Origin: Zhongshania sp. R06B22 | Lineage (GTDB): Bacteria > Pseudomonadota > Gammaproteobacteria > Pseudomonadales > Spongiibacteraceae | Length of the DNA stretch: 64,000 nt | NCBI RefSeq assembly: GCF_040892595.1 | Contig: NZ_JBFRYB010000001.1 | Span: forward strand, 2,542,001-2,606,000 | Direction of reading: 5' to 3' | Shown: positions 1 through 9,698 of the stretch, one piece after another | Position numbering within the stretch: position 1 is the first letter of the stretch | Layout: each line of letters starts with the position of its first letter | Notes under the pieces: generated by a model | Told to the model about the DNA's origin: nothing | The model's input: the letters and a program-made list of their open reading frames with translations, nothing else | Databases searched by the model: none | Position numbers and translations under genes: made by a program

Positions 1-747
1 AGCCAAAATAGGATATTCAACATTGCTACTGTGAAGATAATTCATCAATGCGTAAAACGGATTTATAAGATCAGGATATGCCTGCGCATAGAAAGCGGGA
101 CCTACTGATGAGAACAAGACCGCAAGCGCACTGCCATTTATTATCCAGCACAAGATATAACTACTCATAAATCGTTTACGAAGCACATCATTATTAGAAG
201 AAAACAAAAACCAAACTACAAATGTCATCATGACAATAAACCACAAGCCATAAACGATATCGACAATACGAGTAATGAGTGCCCAAGACACCAAGGGATG
301 GATAAGCTCCCAAGGTGCAAACCCACCATGGATGATATTATCGACATCCGCTAACAAGGGGTCCCAGCTAAATGAGTTTATTTCAGGAATTACTGCTTTG
401 AAGGACGTCATTGCCGATAGGAATATGCACAATACTAATAGGCTCAAGCATCCCCGTGTAGTAGAAGGTCGTTTGAGCCAATTCAAAAGGTCGTTGTATA
501 AATATGACATCAATCTATTGGGTCGGATTCTAATCATGACGAAAACGATATAGGCGGCGTAAAACAACATTCCGTATGGAATAAACTGGAACAATGCAAG
601 CTTGATATAGATAAGTATAGAAAACCGATCGCCAAGCTCATAGTAGTGCGTTATAAGCCAAGCACCTGAAATATAGAGTAAGACGCAGCTATAAAAAAAC
701 CAATCGCTTTTAAGTGACATTCTCAAATTTTGGAGAATTTTATGCAT
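1..747 (-). CDS. PAP2-superfamily (PAP2_3-like) integral membrane protein, 3' end beyond window
   Basis: The minus strand is open from an ATG at 747 down to position 1, giving 249 codons with no stop, so the gene is cut by the window edge. The product is very hydrophobic, with about six membrane segments in the visible part. The stretch near residue 125 (WDPLLADVD then IHGGFAPWE) and the later FSSVGPAFY are the pattern I recall for the PAP2_3 / inositol-phosphorylceramide-synthase-like branch of the PAP2 superfamily, acting on lipid phosphates in the inner membrane. The catalytic histidines would lie beyond the window. Codons remain open upstream to a TGA at 802-804 and encode hydrophobic residues, so a TTG start at 771 is possible; no clear ribosome binding site decides it. 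The gene is more AT-rich than its neighbours, which may indicate transfer. Family is likely; substrate unknown. Confidence 0.7.
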   Translation of the reverse strand, partial: MHKILQNLRMSLKSDWFFYSCVLLYISGAWLITHYYELGDRFSILIYIKLALFQFIPYGMLFYAAYIVFVMIRIRPNRLMSYLYNDLLNWLKRPSTTRGCLSLLVLCIFLSAMTSFKAVIPEINSFSWDPLLADVDNIIHGGFAPWELIHPLVSWALITRIVDIVYGLWFIVMMTFVVWFLFSSNNDVLRKRFMSSYILCWIINGSALAVLFSSVGPAFYAQAYPDLINPFYALMNYLHSSNVEYPILA

Positions 748-1115
748 TGCAATGACTGCCGTAATAATCAATATATACGCCGCAAAACCTAATATTTTGC
801 CTCAGCGATGGAACACTAATCTGCAACTTGATAATCAAGCCTAGAGACATCTAGTCTATCATTTTTTGGTGACACTGATCCCTTTGCCAAAGAACACTAC
901 CGCCTGAATGCTCACACAGCCCGACGGTAATACGCAGACCGAACTCATTGACAAGGATTAAACAAATTTAGTACAGAAATTCTGCTAGTCTAAAGAGAAC
1001 ATCAATATTTATTTTAGCTTGAACAGAAAGACAAGAATAAGGCCGCTACCCGGCCGAACTTTTTAGACATTCATGATAACAATACAATATCAATGCCAGT
1101 TTACGAGAAGCAGCT
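748..1115. other. AT-rich intergenic region between divergent PAP2-like gene and pilU
   Basis: No convincing gene lies here. A TTGACA hexamer occurs at 948-953 on the plus strand but has no good -10 at 16-18 bp. A 17-codon frame starting near 908 has no support and is not called. The region presumably holds promoters for the two divergent flanking genes. Confidence 0.5.
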
Positions 1116-2276
1116 ATGACCTTTGACGATTACCTAACAATCCTAGCCAAAAACGACGGTTCAGATCTATTTCTTAGTACTGGAGCGCCACCCTGTGCGA
1201 AATTTCATGGCAAGCTAAAGCCTCTCCGCAAAGAGCCCTTTCTTCCCGGTGAAATAAAGTCGATTGCCTACGCCATGATGGACAGTGAGCAGGTAGCAGA
1301 GTTTGAGCAAGAATTAGAAATGAATTTGGCCTACCATATTCCCCGCGTCGGCCGCTTTAGGGTAAACATATTCAAACAACGCAACGAAATCTCACTGGTT
1401 GCCCGAAATATCGTCACCGACATCCCCAATGTTGATGCGCTAGGTCTACCACCTATTCTAAAAGACGTCATTATGACTAAACGCGGTTTAGTCCTCTTTG
1501 TGGGTGCGACCGGCTCCGGAAAATCAACCTCACTCGCTGCCCTTATAGACCACCGCAACACCAATAGCAGCGGCCACATTATTACCATTGAAGATCCCAT
1601 TGAATTTCTACATAAGCATAAGCGCAGCATTATCAATCAACGTGAAATAGGCATGGATACCCGAAGTTTCCACCAAGCTCTTAAAAACACCTTGAGACAG
1701 GCCCCGGACGTAATCCTAATTGGCGAGATTCGCGATCGCGAAACGATGGAGCACGCCCTCGCCTTCGCTGAAACCGGGCATCTGTGTATCTCTACCCTCC
1801 ATGCGAATAATGCCAACCAAGCACTGGATCGAATTATTAACTTCTTTCCCGAGGAAAGGCGCAATCAGCTATTACTCGACTTATCACTTAACTTGAAATG
1901 CTTTGTTTCACAGCGTTTAGTACCCACTGAGGATGGCAAACGGGCGGCGGCAATAGAAATCCTGCTAGGCACACCCACGGTTGCACAGGCAATCCACAAA
2001 GGTGAGATAGAAACGATTAAAGAGATTATGAGTAAATCTGAAAATGCCGGCATGCAGACCTTCGACTCGGCCTTATTCAAACTCTACGAAAGCGGCAAAA
2101 TCTCCTTTGAGGATGCCCTAAAAAATGCGGATTCGGCAAATAACTTACGGCTTCAAATAAAGCTGCGTAGCAGCCGTGGTATACCAGAGGGAAGTGCTGA
2201 AGAAATAGAGAAGCAAGAACAAGCAAGTTCCTTTTCTCTCAGCATTGAAACGGATGAGGACAGCGAGCCGCAGTAA
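1116..2276 (+). CDS. pilU: Type IV pilus retraction ATPase PilU
   Basis: This 386-residue protein is a hexameric secretion-type ATPase of the PilT/PilU group, which powers pilus retraction and twitching from the cytoplasmic face of the inner membrane. Visible motifs are the Walker A GATGSGKS at 130-137, the Asp box ITIEDPIEF at 156-164, the Walker B region VILIGEIRD at 199-207 and the His box STLHANN at 226-232. Conserved segments (GSDLFL near the N-terminus, ALDRIINFFPEE, MQTFDSALF) and the length of about 380 residues match PilU better than PilT (about 345). The C-terminal 35 residues are acidic and unlike the core. The start is ATG preceded by GAGAAG. Usually pilU follows pilT; here it stands alone, convergent with recA, so any partner PilT must be elsewhere. 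Confidence 0.9.
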   Translation: MTFDDYLTILAKNDGSDLFLSTGAPPCAKFHGKLKPLRKEPFLPGEIKSIAYAMMDSEQVAEFEQELEMNLAYHIPRVGRFRVNIFKQRNEISLVARNIVTDIPNVDALGLPPILKDVIMTKRGLVLFVGATGSGKSTSLAALIDHRNTNSSGHIITIEDPIEFLHKHKRSIINQREIGMDTRSFHQALKNTLRQAPDVILIGEIRDRETMEHALAFAETGHLCISTLHANNANQALDRIINFFPEERRNQLLLDLSLNLKCFVSQRLVPTEDGKRAAAIEILLGTPTVAQAIHKGEIETIKEIMSKSENAGMQTFDSALFKLYESGKISFEDALKNADSANNLRLQIKLRSSRGIPEGSAEEIEKQEQASSFSLSIETDEDSEPQ

Positions 2277-2301
2277 AAAACTTTCCATACGGTCTAGAAG
2301 A

Positions 2302-2335
2302 GCAGCTAAGCAGAAAAATCATTCTGCCTAGCTGC
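2302..2335. terminator. Hairpin between convergent pilU and recA
   Basis: The arms GCAGCTAAGCAGAA and TTCTGCCTAGCTGC pair over 14 bp with one wobble position and a six-base loop. It lies between the stop codons of two convergent genes and could end both transcripts, although neither side has a long T run. Confidence 0.55.
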
Positions 2336-2343
2336 ATATCAAT

Positions 2344-3372
2344 TTACTCAGCTTCCACTGCATCAGCTACTTTTTTAACAGTGGGTTTTGGTAGTAATTC
2401 TTCCCGAATCTTGCCTTCAATCTCCGCAGCAGACTCAGGATTTTCAGCCAGGTACTTAGCAGCATTCGCCTTACCCTGGCCTATTTTATCCCCTTTATAG
2501 GCATACCAGGCACCAGACTTATCTACTAGACCTAGCTTAACACCCAGATCAATGACTTCTCCCAATCGATAAATACCGCGGCCATAAAGTATTTGGAACT
2601 CAGCCTGCTTAAACGGCGGCGCAACCTTATTTTTAACCACCTTCACACGGGTTTCGTTACCAGTGACCTCTTCGCCTTCTTTTACCGCACCGATGCGACG
2701 AATATCTAATCGCACAGAGGCATAAAATTTAAGCGCATTACCACCAGAGGTGGTCTCTGGGTTACCAAACATGACACCAATTTTCATACGAATTTGGTTA
2801 ATAAAGATAACCAGCGTATTAGTCTGTTTGATACTACCAGTCAATTTACGTAACGCCTGTGACATTAAGCGTGCCTGCAGACCAACATGGGCGTCGCCCA
2901 TATCACCTTCGATTTCAGCCTTTGGTACCAGCGCAGCAACCGAGTCAATAACAATCACGTCAACCGAACCTGAACGCACTAACATGTCCGTAATTTCTAG
3001 GGCTTGCTCGCCGGTATCAGGCTGCGACACTAATAGCTCGTCTAGGTTAACGCCCAGCTTCTCAGCATAAATAGGATCAAGCGCGTGCTCTGCATCCACA
3101 ATCGCCACTGTTTTGCCGGCTTTTTGCGCTTCGGCCATCACTTGTAAACATAGCGTAGTTTTACCTGAGGACTCAGGCCCGAAGATTTCCACAACCCGGC
3201 CGTAGGGCAAGCCACCTATGCCGAGGGCAATATCAAGACCCAGGGAGCCCGTCGACACTGAGGGCATCACTTCCCGAGAGCTGTCGCCCATTTTCATGAT
3301 TGAACCCTTACCGAACTGACGCTCAATCTGGCCCAGCGCTGACTCCAGTGCTTTCTGTTTATTAGGATCCAT
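2344..3372 (-). CDS. recA: Recombinase RecA
   Basis: RecA binds single-stranded DNA, drives ATP-dependent strand exchange, and stimulates LexA self-cleavage in the SOS response. The 342-residue length is typical. The Walker A GPESSGKT is at residues 65-72, followed by the Walker B region [10 protein letters not shown] and the DNA-binding loop regions ([14 protein letters not shown] and the [12 protein letters not shown] loop). There is no intein. Upstream lies a LexA box with CTG-N10-CAG spacing overlapping a promoter. No recX follows; the next gene, pilU, is convergent, so the usual recA-recX pair is broken here. Confidence 0.98.
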   Translation of the reverse strand: MDPNKQKALESALGQIERQFGKGSIMKMGDSSREVMPSVSTGSLGLDIALGIGGLPYGRVVEIFGPESSGKTTLCLQVMAEAQKAGKTVAIVDAEHALDPIYAEKLGVNLDELLVSQPDTGEQALEITDMLVRSGSVDVIVIDSVAALVPKAEIEGDMGDAHVGLQARLMSQALRKLTGSIKQTNTLVIFINQIRMKIGVMFGNPETTSGGNALKFYASVRLDIRRIGAVKEGEEVTGNETRVKVVKNKVAPPFKQAEFQILYGRGIYRLGEVIDLGVKLGLVDKSGAWYAYKGDKIGQGKANAAKYLAENPESAAEIEGKIREELLPKPTVKKVADAVEAE

Positions 3373-3439
3373 ATGCTCTCTACCCTTTGTGGAGATTGAT
3401 TTTAATGGCGATGGCTAAAAGCTATCACAAGCCATACAA

Positions 3440-3476
3440 CTGTATATATGATCAGTATTATCCGCGTGCTTGTCAA
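3440..3476 (-). promoter_or_regulatory. recA promoter with LexA (SOS) box
   Basis: Positions 3440-3455 read CTG-N10-CAG on either strand, with an AT-rich core, matching the gammaproteobacterial LexA operator. A TTGACA -35 hexamer sits at 3476-3471 on the minus strand, so the operator covers the -10 region and the start of transcription. It lies 68 bp before the recA start codon. This predicts LexA repression relieved by DNA damage. Confidence 0.85.
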
Positions 3477-3651
3477 TGCCCGATCGCAATTTCTTTCCGA
3501 GCCAGTCATATCCTCTTCAGAGAAGTTCACTTTAGGTCACAAAGCCCCGCCTCATAAGCTTTCATGCTCTGAGTCATCGCCCAAGGGCGAACTGTGCTAA
3601 AGTTCGCCTCCTAAAATACCAGTGCTAAATTAGCCACCTGACAGAGCCTCT

Positions 3652-4350
3652 ATGATTCCCTGGAAAAAACTAGGTACCGCACAAATACCACATGACGGTG
3701 GTGAACTGCAGTTTTCGCGACGCGACGACGAGTTCTCCATTCGCTTATCCGGTGTTCGCGGCGAATTAATGAACAGCCGAGTCTATCACTCTGAACAAGT
3801 TTTGGCGGAACTCGGCTGCGCATCACTAAAAAATAAAGCCGATGCTCACGTGCTGGTAGGTGGGCTCGGAATGGGTTATACCTTAGCGGCGAGTTTGCAC
3901 GCGGTTTCGGAGACGGCGCAAGTGACCGTCGCTGAGCTTATTCCAGAAGTAATCGAATGGAATAAAGGCCCCTTAGGCGACTGCGCAAAGCACCCCTTGC
4001 GCGACCCGCGCACCAAAGTCCACCTCGGCGATGTTGCAGAGCTCCTGGATAACCGCCCTAACAGCTACGATGCAATATTACTTGATGTCGATAATGGCCC
4101 TGAAGGCTTAACCCATAGCGATAACAATTGGCTGTACTCCCAAGACGGCTTGGAGGCAATCTCCAACACCCTACGCCCCGAAGGTATGCTGGCAATTTGG
4201 TCTGCTGGCGCCGACAGCATGTTTGCAATCAGGCTCAAAAAGGCTCGCTTTAAAGTCTCTATTCACACTGTTCGCGCCCGCCCCGGCAAAGGTAGTCGCC
4301 ATACTATATTTTTGGCCCAAAAGCCTTGGCAGCCCAGCGCGAGTAATTAG
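3652..4350 (+). CDS. Spermidine-synthase-like / SAM-dependent methyltransferase-fold protein
   Basis: The 232-residue product has a Rossmann methyltransferase-type core: the nucleotide-binding stretch VLVGGLGMGYTL near residue 65, the acidic strand VTVAELIPEVIEW, and a later DAILLDVDNGPEGL segment. These match the spermidine-synthase-like proteins common in gammaproteobacteria. Most members of this branch have no proven reaction, so substrate and product are unknown. The start is the ATG at 3652. It lies between recA (divergent) and mutS (same strand, 171 bp downstream) and may be transcribed alone. I am confident of the fold and not of polyamine synthesis. Confidence 0.7.
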   Translation: MIPWKKLGTAQIPHDGGELQFSRRDDEFSIRLSGVRGELMNSRVYHSEQVLAELGCASLKNKADAHVLVGGLGMGYTLAASLHAVSETAQVTVAELIPEVIEWNKGPLGDCAKHPLRDPRTKVHLGDVAELLDNRPNSYDAILLDVDNGPEGLTHSDNNWLYSQDGLEAISNTLRPEGMLAIWSAGADSMFAIRLKKARFKVSIHTVRARPGKGSRHTIFLAQKPWQPSASN

Positions 4351-4521
4351 CAGAGAACTCTGCAGCGCAATAGTGGTTTATTATCTGATTTGTTATTCTT
4401 GCGCTCTTTGGTCAGTGGCTTTGCATGCGCATTACTCATGGTAATGACGCAGGGCCAAGCAGCTTACTCAATGACCAGCTCTATTTACTAGCGCGCAACC
4501 AATAAGGCATATCGCAATACT

Positions 4522-7104
4522 ATGACAATCAACGTCAACATCAGCAGCGCAGCAATAGACAGCCATACGCCGATGATGCAGCAATATTTGAAGATAAAAG
4601 CTGAGCATCCCGAGGAAATCGTTTTCTATCGCATGGGCGATTTTTACGAACTTTTCTTTGATGACGCCAAGCGCGCATCCGAACTTCTAGGCATTACCTT
4701 AACCGCTCGCGGAAAATCGGGTGGCAATCCCATACCCATGTGCGGTGTGCCCTATCATGCGGTAGAAGGCTACCTTGCCAAGCTCGTCAAAGGCGGCTGG
4801 TCAGTGGCGATTTGTGAACAAATTGGCGACCCAGCTACCAGCAAAGGACCTGTAGAGCGCGCTGTGGCAAGAATTGTTACGCCGGGCACAATCAGCGACG
4901 AAGCCTTGTTAGACGAACGCAAAGACGCCCTACTGCTAGCAGCTTGCGGGCAAGGCCAGCATATTGGCATTGCTGTTTTGGATATGAGCAGCGGCCGCTT
5001 CCAAGTACTGGAAGTGCCTAGTCACGCAGCCTTTATCAGTGAATTGCAGCGCCTGCGCCCTGCGGAATTATTAATCTCCGAAGACCTCGTTATTGATGAT
5101 ATGCCCAAGTTAGCGGGACTGCGCCGTCTGCCACCTTGGGAGTTCGACGTAGACACTGCCAGCCGTGGGCTCTGCCAGCACTTTGGCGTGCAAGACCTCG
5201 CCGGATTTGGCTGCGACACCTTGAGTCAAGGCATCGGCGCTGCCGGTTGTTTACTTCAATATGTAAAGGACACCCAACGCAGCGGCCTGCCCCATATTCG
5301 TCAGCTTAAACATGAATCTCGAGATGACGCCGTGGCAATGGATGCGGCCACTCGGCGGAATTTAGAACTAGACCTCAATCTCGGCGGTGGCATTGAAAAC
5401 ACTCTAGCCTCGGTATTTGACCGCTGCCAAACCACAATGGGAAGCCGCCTGCTGCGGCGCTGGCTGCACCGCCCGCTGCGCAAGCAGTCTATTCTTAGCG
5501 CGCGCCAAAGCGGGGTTGTCGGCCTTATTGACGGCTATCAGTTTGAGCCGGTGCGAGACACCCTAAAACAAATTGGCGACTTAGAACGCATCCTGTCTAG
5601 GGTCGCACTGCGCTCAGCACGCCCCAGAGACCTTTCACGATTACAGCGCTCCTTGGCAACACTGCCACTACTGCAAAGCCAACTCAAGCCTTTAGATATT
5701 CCCTACCTGCTGAAATTGAGTAGGGAGATTAGCGAGTTTCCAGCACTTGATGACCTTCTAGCCCGCGCGGTCGCAGAAAACCCGCCGGTTGTACTCAGAG
5801 ATGGCGGAGTTATTGCCGAAGGCTACGACACGGAATTAGATGAGCTACGCAGTCTGAGCAGCGATGCCGGCGAGTTCTTATTAGCGATGGAGCGCCGCGA
5901 GCGCGAAAAGACCGGACTCAGCACCTTAAAAGTCGGTTATAACCGCGTGCACGGCTACTATATTGAAATCAGTAAACTTCAGGCGGCCCAAGCGCCCGTC
6001 GAGTACATCCGCAGACAGACCCTAAAAAATGCCGAAAGATTTATAACACCAGAATTAAAAACCTTCGAAGACAAAGCTCTAAGCAGCAAGAGCCGAGCCC
6101 TAGCGCGTGAAAAACACCTTTATGAATTGCTGCTAGACGCCGTAAACGATGAGTTGAATGAGCTACAAACAGCCTCACAGGCCTTGTGCGAGCTAGACGT
6201 CATTGCTAATTTGGCCGAGCGCGCCGTGCAACTGGACCTCTGCCAGCCAGAATTTTGCGATGCTCCTATGCTCAACATAGTGCAAGGCCGACACCCCGTC
6301 GTTGAAAGTGTACTTGATGAGCCCTTTATTGCTAACGACCTCAAGCTCGCAGAAGAGCGCCGCACCCTGATTATTACCGGCCCCAATATGGGCGGTAAGT
6401 CGACTTATATGCGCCAAACCGCGCTTATCGTATTACTAGCGCATATCGGCAGCTTCGTCCCAGCAAAGGCCGTGACGCTGAGTCTAGTAGACCAAATTTT
6501 TACCCGTATTGGTTCATCTGACGACTTGGCCGGCGGGCGGTCTACCTTTATGGTAGAAATGACTGAAACCGCCAATATCCTACATAACGCCACAGATAAA
6601 AGCTTAATACTCATGGACGAAATAGGCCGCGGCACCAGCACCTTTGATGGTCTCTCGCTCGCTTGGGCCTGCGCCATTGATTTGGCTGACCGTGTCCAAG
6701 GCTTCACCCTTTTTGCCACCCATTACTTTGAGTTAACCGTGCTACCCGAAAGCTACCCCAAAGCAGCCAATGTGCATTTAGGTGTTACCGAGCACAATGA
6801 CCACATTGTCTTTCTCCATCGCGTGGAAGAAGGCCCAGCCAATCGTAGTTATGGTTTGCAAGTCGCAAAATTAGCCGGCATTCCGGCCGACGTCGTCAAA
6901 GCCGCAAAAATAAAGCTCCAGCAACTAGAAAACCAAGCCATAGGTCATGGACAATTAAACACTGCCGGGCCGCAGACAGATTTATTTTCCTCGCCCGCAG
7001 AGGAACACCCCGTCATTGGGGCACTTGAAGACATTGATCCAGACAACCTAAGCCCGCGACAGGCTCATGAACTGCTATATGCTTTAAAAGCTAAGCTGTC
7101 TTGA
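4522..7104 (+). CDS. mutS: DNA mismatch repair protein MutS
   Basis: MutS recognises mismatches and small loops and, with MutL, starts strand-directed repair. The 860-residue length is typical. The mismatch-reading Phe-X-Glu is visible as GDFYELF, with F41 and E43. The ATPase Walker A GPNMGGKS is at residues 620-627, followed by the Walker B region [12 protein letters not shown] and the conserved FATHYFELT. The C-terminus ends in the short dimer or tetramer helix [16 protein letters not shown]. It is followed by fdxA, an arrangement also found in Pseudomonas-type genomes near recA. Confidence 0.98.
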   Translation: MTINVNISSAAIDSHTPMMQQYLKIKAEHPEEIVFYRMGDFYELFFDDAKRASELLGITLTARGKSGGNPIPMCGVPYHAVEGYLAKLVKGGWSVAICEQIGDPATSKGPVERAVARIVTPGTISDEALLDERKDALLLAACGQGQHIGIAVLDMSSGRFQVLEVPSHAAFISELQRLRPAELLISEDLVIDDMPKLAGLRRLPPWEFDVDTASRGLCQHFGVQDLAGFGCDTLSQGIGAAGCLLQYVKDTQRSGLPHIRQLKHESRDDAVAMDAATRRNLELDLNLGGGIENTLASVFDRCQTTMGSRLLRRWLHRPLRKQSILSARQSGVVGLIDGYQFEPVRDTLKQIGDLERILSRVALRSARPRDLSRLQRSLATLPLLQSQLKPLDIPYLLKLSREISEFPALDDLLARAVAENPPVVLRDGGVIAEGYDTELDELRSLSSDAGEFLLAMERREREKTGLSTLKVGYNRVHGYYIEISKLQAAQAPVEYIRRQTLKNAERFITPELKTFEDKALSSKSRALAREKHLYELLLDAVNDELNELQTASQALCELDVIANLAERAVQLDLCQPEFCDAPMLNIVQGRHPVVESVLDEPFIANDLKLAEERRTLIITGPNMGGKSTYMRQTALIVLLAHIGSFVPAKAVTLSLVDQIFTRIGSSDDLAGGRSTFMVEMTETANILHNATDKSLILMDEIGRGTSTFDGLSLAWACAIDLADRVQGFTLFATHYFELTVLPESYPKAANVHLGVTEHNDHIVFLHRVEEGPANRSYGLQVAKLAGIPADVVKAAKIKLQQLENQAIGHGQLNTAGPQTDLFSSPAEEHPVIGALEDIDPDNLSPRQAHELLYALKAKLS

Positions 7105-7254
7105 GCGCTCATAAATACAGCTAAGGGGTAAAAACGATTAGGCACAGATAAATTATTGTTAAGACTAAGACTATACCGATTTTTTTCACTGGTGTTACAA
7201 TACGCCGCTCTAAGAATTACCACCCAAGTCAGGATTAAAAGGGGCTGACCAAAA

Positions 7255-7578
7255 ATGACTTTTGTTGTAGGCGAAGATTGCATCAAGTGCAAACATACAG
7301 ATTGTGTTGAGGTTTGTCCGGTAGATTGTTTTTACGAAGGCCCGAACTTCCTTGTTATTCACCCTGACGAGTGTATTGACTGCGCATTGTGCGAGCCAGA
7401 ATGCCCGGTGAACGCGATATTCTCAGAAGACGAGCTGCCAGATGACCAGCAAGTATTCTTGGAATTGAACGCAGAACTCTCAGAAGTGTGGCCAAATATC
7501 ACGGAAATGAAAGCCCCTCCGGCTGATTCAGAGGAATGGGCAGGTAAACCTGACAAGCTGCAATATCTGGAAAGATAG
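7255..7578 (+). CDS. fdxA: 7Fe ferredoxin FdxA ([3Fe-4S][4Fe-4S])
   Basis: The 107-residue soluble electron carrier has cysteines at 9, 12, 17, 21, 25, 40, 43, 46 and 50. The C-x2-C-x2-C-x3-C motif at 40-50 gives the [4Fe-4S] cluster together with C21, and the N-terminal set gives the [3Fe-4S] cluster. The acidic C-terminal tail ending KLQYLER is typical of the Azotobacter-type FdI/FdxA family. The start follows AAGGGG at good spacing. It lies 150 bp after mutS and ends at a strong bidirectional terminator shared with rpoS. Confidence 0.95.
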   Translation: MTFVVGEDCIKCKHTDCVEVCPVDCFYEGPNFLVIHPDECIDCALCEPECPVNAIFSEDELPDDQQVFLELNAELSEVWPNITEMKAPPADSEEWAGKPDKLQYLER

Positions 7579-7604
7579 AACTCGCAAGGCGATATAAAGC
7601 TTGC

Positions 7605-7644
7605 AGACCTAAAAAAGCCCGCAACTGCGGGCTTTTTTAGGTCT
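7605..7644. terminator. Bidirectional intrinsic terminator between fdxA and rpoS
   Basis: A perfect stem is built from AGACCTAAAAAAGCCCGC and its complement around an AACT loop. GC-rich pairs top A/T runs on both sides, so it can end transcripts from either direction. Confidence 0.95.
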
Positions 7645-7664
7645 TTATGTCTACATCTACATTG

Positions 7665-8669
7665 TCAGTTGAAGTCTTCCGCAAATAGCGATGCTGCATT
7701 TAGGCCATTCTCTTCAAACAAGACCCGCATGCTCTTTAGAGCCTCGACCTGAATTTGCCTGACTCGCTCACGCGTCAAGCCAATTTCACGACCAACCTCT
7801 TCTAGGGTTGCAGACTCATGACCGCGCAAACCAAACCGGCGTACAACGACTTCGCGCTGTTTCACACTAAGCTCATCTAACCATTCATCAATACTGCTAG
7901 ATAAATCTTGGCCCTGTAAAATATCACTGGGATTCAAAGCTTGGGTATCAGCGATGGTATCGAGCAAAACCTGATCGGAGTCTTGCGCTAGCGGAACATC
8001 TACCGAGCCAACCCGATCTTTAAGACCGCATAAGCGCTTGGCTTCAGATACCGGCCGGTCAAGCGCCACAGCCATCTCTTCCGGTGAGGGCATATGATCC
8101 AATTTCTGAGTTAACTCTCGCTCAGCACGCAAATAACTATTTAACTCTTTCACAACGTGGATGGGTAAGCGAATAGTGCGAGTTTGATTCATAATCCCGC
8201 GCTCAATGGTCTGCCGAATCCACCATGTCGCATAAGTAGAAAAACGAAAACCACGTTCAGGATCAAATTTTTCCACGGCGCGAATTAAGCCGAGGTTGCC
8301 CTCTTCAACTAAATCCAGAAGACTCAAGCCGCGGTTTAAATAACGTCGGGAAATTTTTACCACCAAACGCAGATTGCTTTCAATCATACGTTTTCGACCA
8401 GCGTCATCGCCTTTTCGGGCAAGCCGCGCAAAATGCACTTCTTCCTCGGCACTCAGTAGTGGGGAAAAACCGATTTCGCTAAGGTACATCTGGGTTGCAT
8501 CGAGATCGTTACTCTGTCGTCGAGCACGCTTTATCTTGCTTGATTTAAGAACCGGATCAAGTACCGGCCTACGTGAACTGTTAGTACTAAGCACACCGTC
8601 TTCGCCGGCGTCATTATGTATTTCAATTAAACCTGAACGATAGTTATTACTTTCTTCATCTACCCGCAT
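7665..8669 (-). CDS. rpoS: RNA polymerase sigma factor RpoS (sigma-38)
   Basis: RpoS directs RNA polymerase to stationary-phase and general-stress promoters. The 334 residues hold region 1.2 (near [13 protein letters not shown]), region 2 with the core-binding and -10-recognition helices ([11 protein letters not shown]), region 3, and region 4 with the [10 protein letters not shown] helix that reads the -35 element. The N-terminal 55 residues are unlike RpoD and lack the long non-conserved region, as expected for RpoS. An AAGGA site precedes the ATG. It directly follows nlpD; in related bacteria the main rpoS promoter lies inside nlpD. Confidence 0.97.
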   Translation of the reverse strand: MRVDEESNNYRSGLIEIHNDAGEDGVLSTNSSRRPVLDPVLKSSKIKRARRQSNDLDATQMYLSEIGFSPLLSAEEEVHFARLARKGDDAGRKRMIESNLRLVVKISRRYLNRGLSLLDLVEEGNLGLIRAVEKFDPERGFRFSTYATWWIRQTIERGIMNQTRTIRLPIHVVKELNSYLRAERELTQKLDHMPSPEEMAVALDRPVSEAKRLCGLKDRVGSVDVPLAQDSDQVLLDTIADTQALNPSDILQGQDLSSSIDEWLDELSVKQREVVVRRFGLRGHESATLEEVGREIGLTRERVRQIQVEALKSMRVLFEENGLNAASLFAEDFN

Positions 8670-8742
8670 CGTCGAATCCTTATTTTCCTGTTATTACTCG
8701 ACTTGGGTGATACTTAAGACATTCTTCTTATTACAACGGCGT

Positions 8743-9531
8743 TCAGCGCCTAGGAAGCAGTCTTAGAGGATCAACCGGTTTTCCATCTATACGAACTTCA
8801 AAATGTACCTTTGGTGAATCAGTTCCGCTGTCGCCCAATTCTGCAATAACGGCTCCTGCCTTCACGCTGTCCCCCTCTTTGACTAATAAACGTCGGTTGT
8901 GCCCGTAAGCACTTAAATAGCGATCAGAGTGTTTAAGAATTAATAGATTGCCATAACCTACCAAACCACTTCCCGAATAAACCACTACGCCAGCCTTTGA
9001 AGCACGTACAGGCTCGCCCATTTTACCTTTAATATCAATACCCTTATGAGCCTGCCCAGTTGCCACGAATGAGCGCACCAAAGGACCGGTAACCGGCCAG
9101 CGCCAGCCTTCTCCCGATCCCACAATCACCGGTGCAGGTTTAATAATCGGTTTTGTCACTGGCGATTTTACACTCGCAGTAGGTTTGCTTGCCGTCGCGC
9201 GAGAAGCATTAGCAGATGACTTTTTAGTGCTTGAAGCCGGCTTAGCGGCGGCCACAATCGAACGCGTACTTTCCTGCAACACTAGGGCTTGACCTGGATA
9301 AATTGTATACGGCGAAGCCAAATTGTTAGCAGTCGCTAACCCTTTAACATTGAAGCCATAACGCCATGCGATAGAAAAAAGGGTATCGCCAGCGCTAACT
9401 ACATAATATGGCGGGGGACGCTCAGAAGGATTATAACGATCAGAAACAGGCGCGGAGCCGCCATTGGTGGTACACGCAGTGACACTAATAATTAAGCCAA
9501 TTATGCTGAAAAATTTCATCAGCATCGTCAT
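8743..9531 (-). CDS. nlpD: Lipoprotein NlpD, LysM plus degenerate M23 domain (amidase activator)
   Basis: NlpD is an outer-membrane-anchored activator of the N-acetylmuramoyl-L-alanine amidase that splits septal murein. After a short lipoprotein signal ending near VTAC come a LysM domain (from YYVVSAGDTLF), a low-complexity Ser/Ala/Lys linker, and a C-terminal M23-type domain. That domain keeps HKGIDI but has KVHFEVR where active enzymes have HxHFE, so one metal ligand is lost, as in known NlpD proteins. I chose the ATG at 9531 because an AAGGA precedes it and the signal peptide begins right after; a longer frame from 9597 adds an implausible N-terminus. Confidence 0.93.
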   Translation of the reverse strand: MTMLMKFFSIIGLIISVTACTTNGGSAPVSDRYNPSERPPPYYVVSAGDTLFSIAWRYGFNVKGLATANNLASPYTIYPGQALVLQESTRSIVAAAKPASSTKKSSANASRATASKPTASVKSPVTKPIIKPAPVIVGSGEGWRWPVTGPLVRSFVATGQAHKGIDIKGKMGEPVRASKAGVVVYSGSGLVGYGNLLILKHSDRYLSAYGHNRRLLVKEGDSVKAGAVIAELGDSGTDSPKVHFEVRIDGKPVDPLRLLPRR

Positions 9532-9698
9532 TATGTATACATCCTTATGAGCACAAAAATTATCCTTTTTTGCCGAAGAAGTAACACCGCACTGCACTTA
9601 AAATTAGAAGCCTCGTTAACGACCACCAATTAGTAATCTTGTTTTGATTACTTTATATACCTACAAGCCGAAGTGTTAGAAAAAAACAGTCTTAAAAA

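Noticed and set aside
275..553. 92-codon plus-strand frame near the window start
   Set aside because: It lies opposite the well-supported PAP2-like minus-strand frame, has no recognisable domain and an odd composition.
7605..7644. Candidate CRISPR-like or repetitive element
   Set aside because: It is a single hairpin with A/T flanks, fully explained as a bidirectional terminator.
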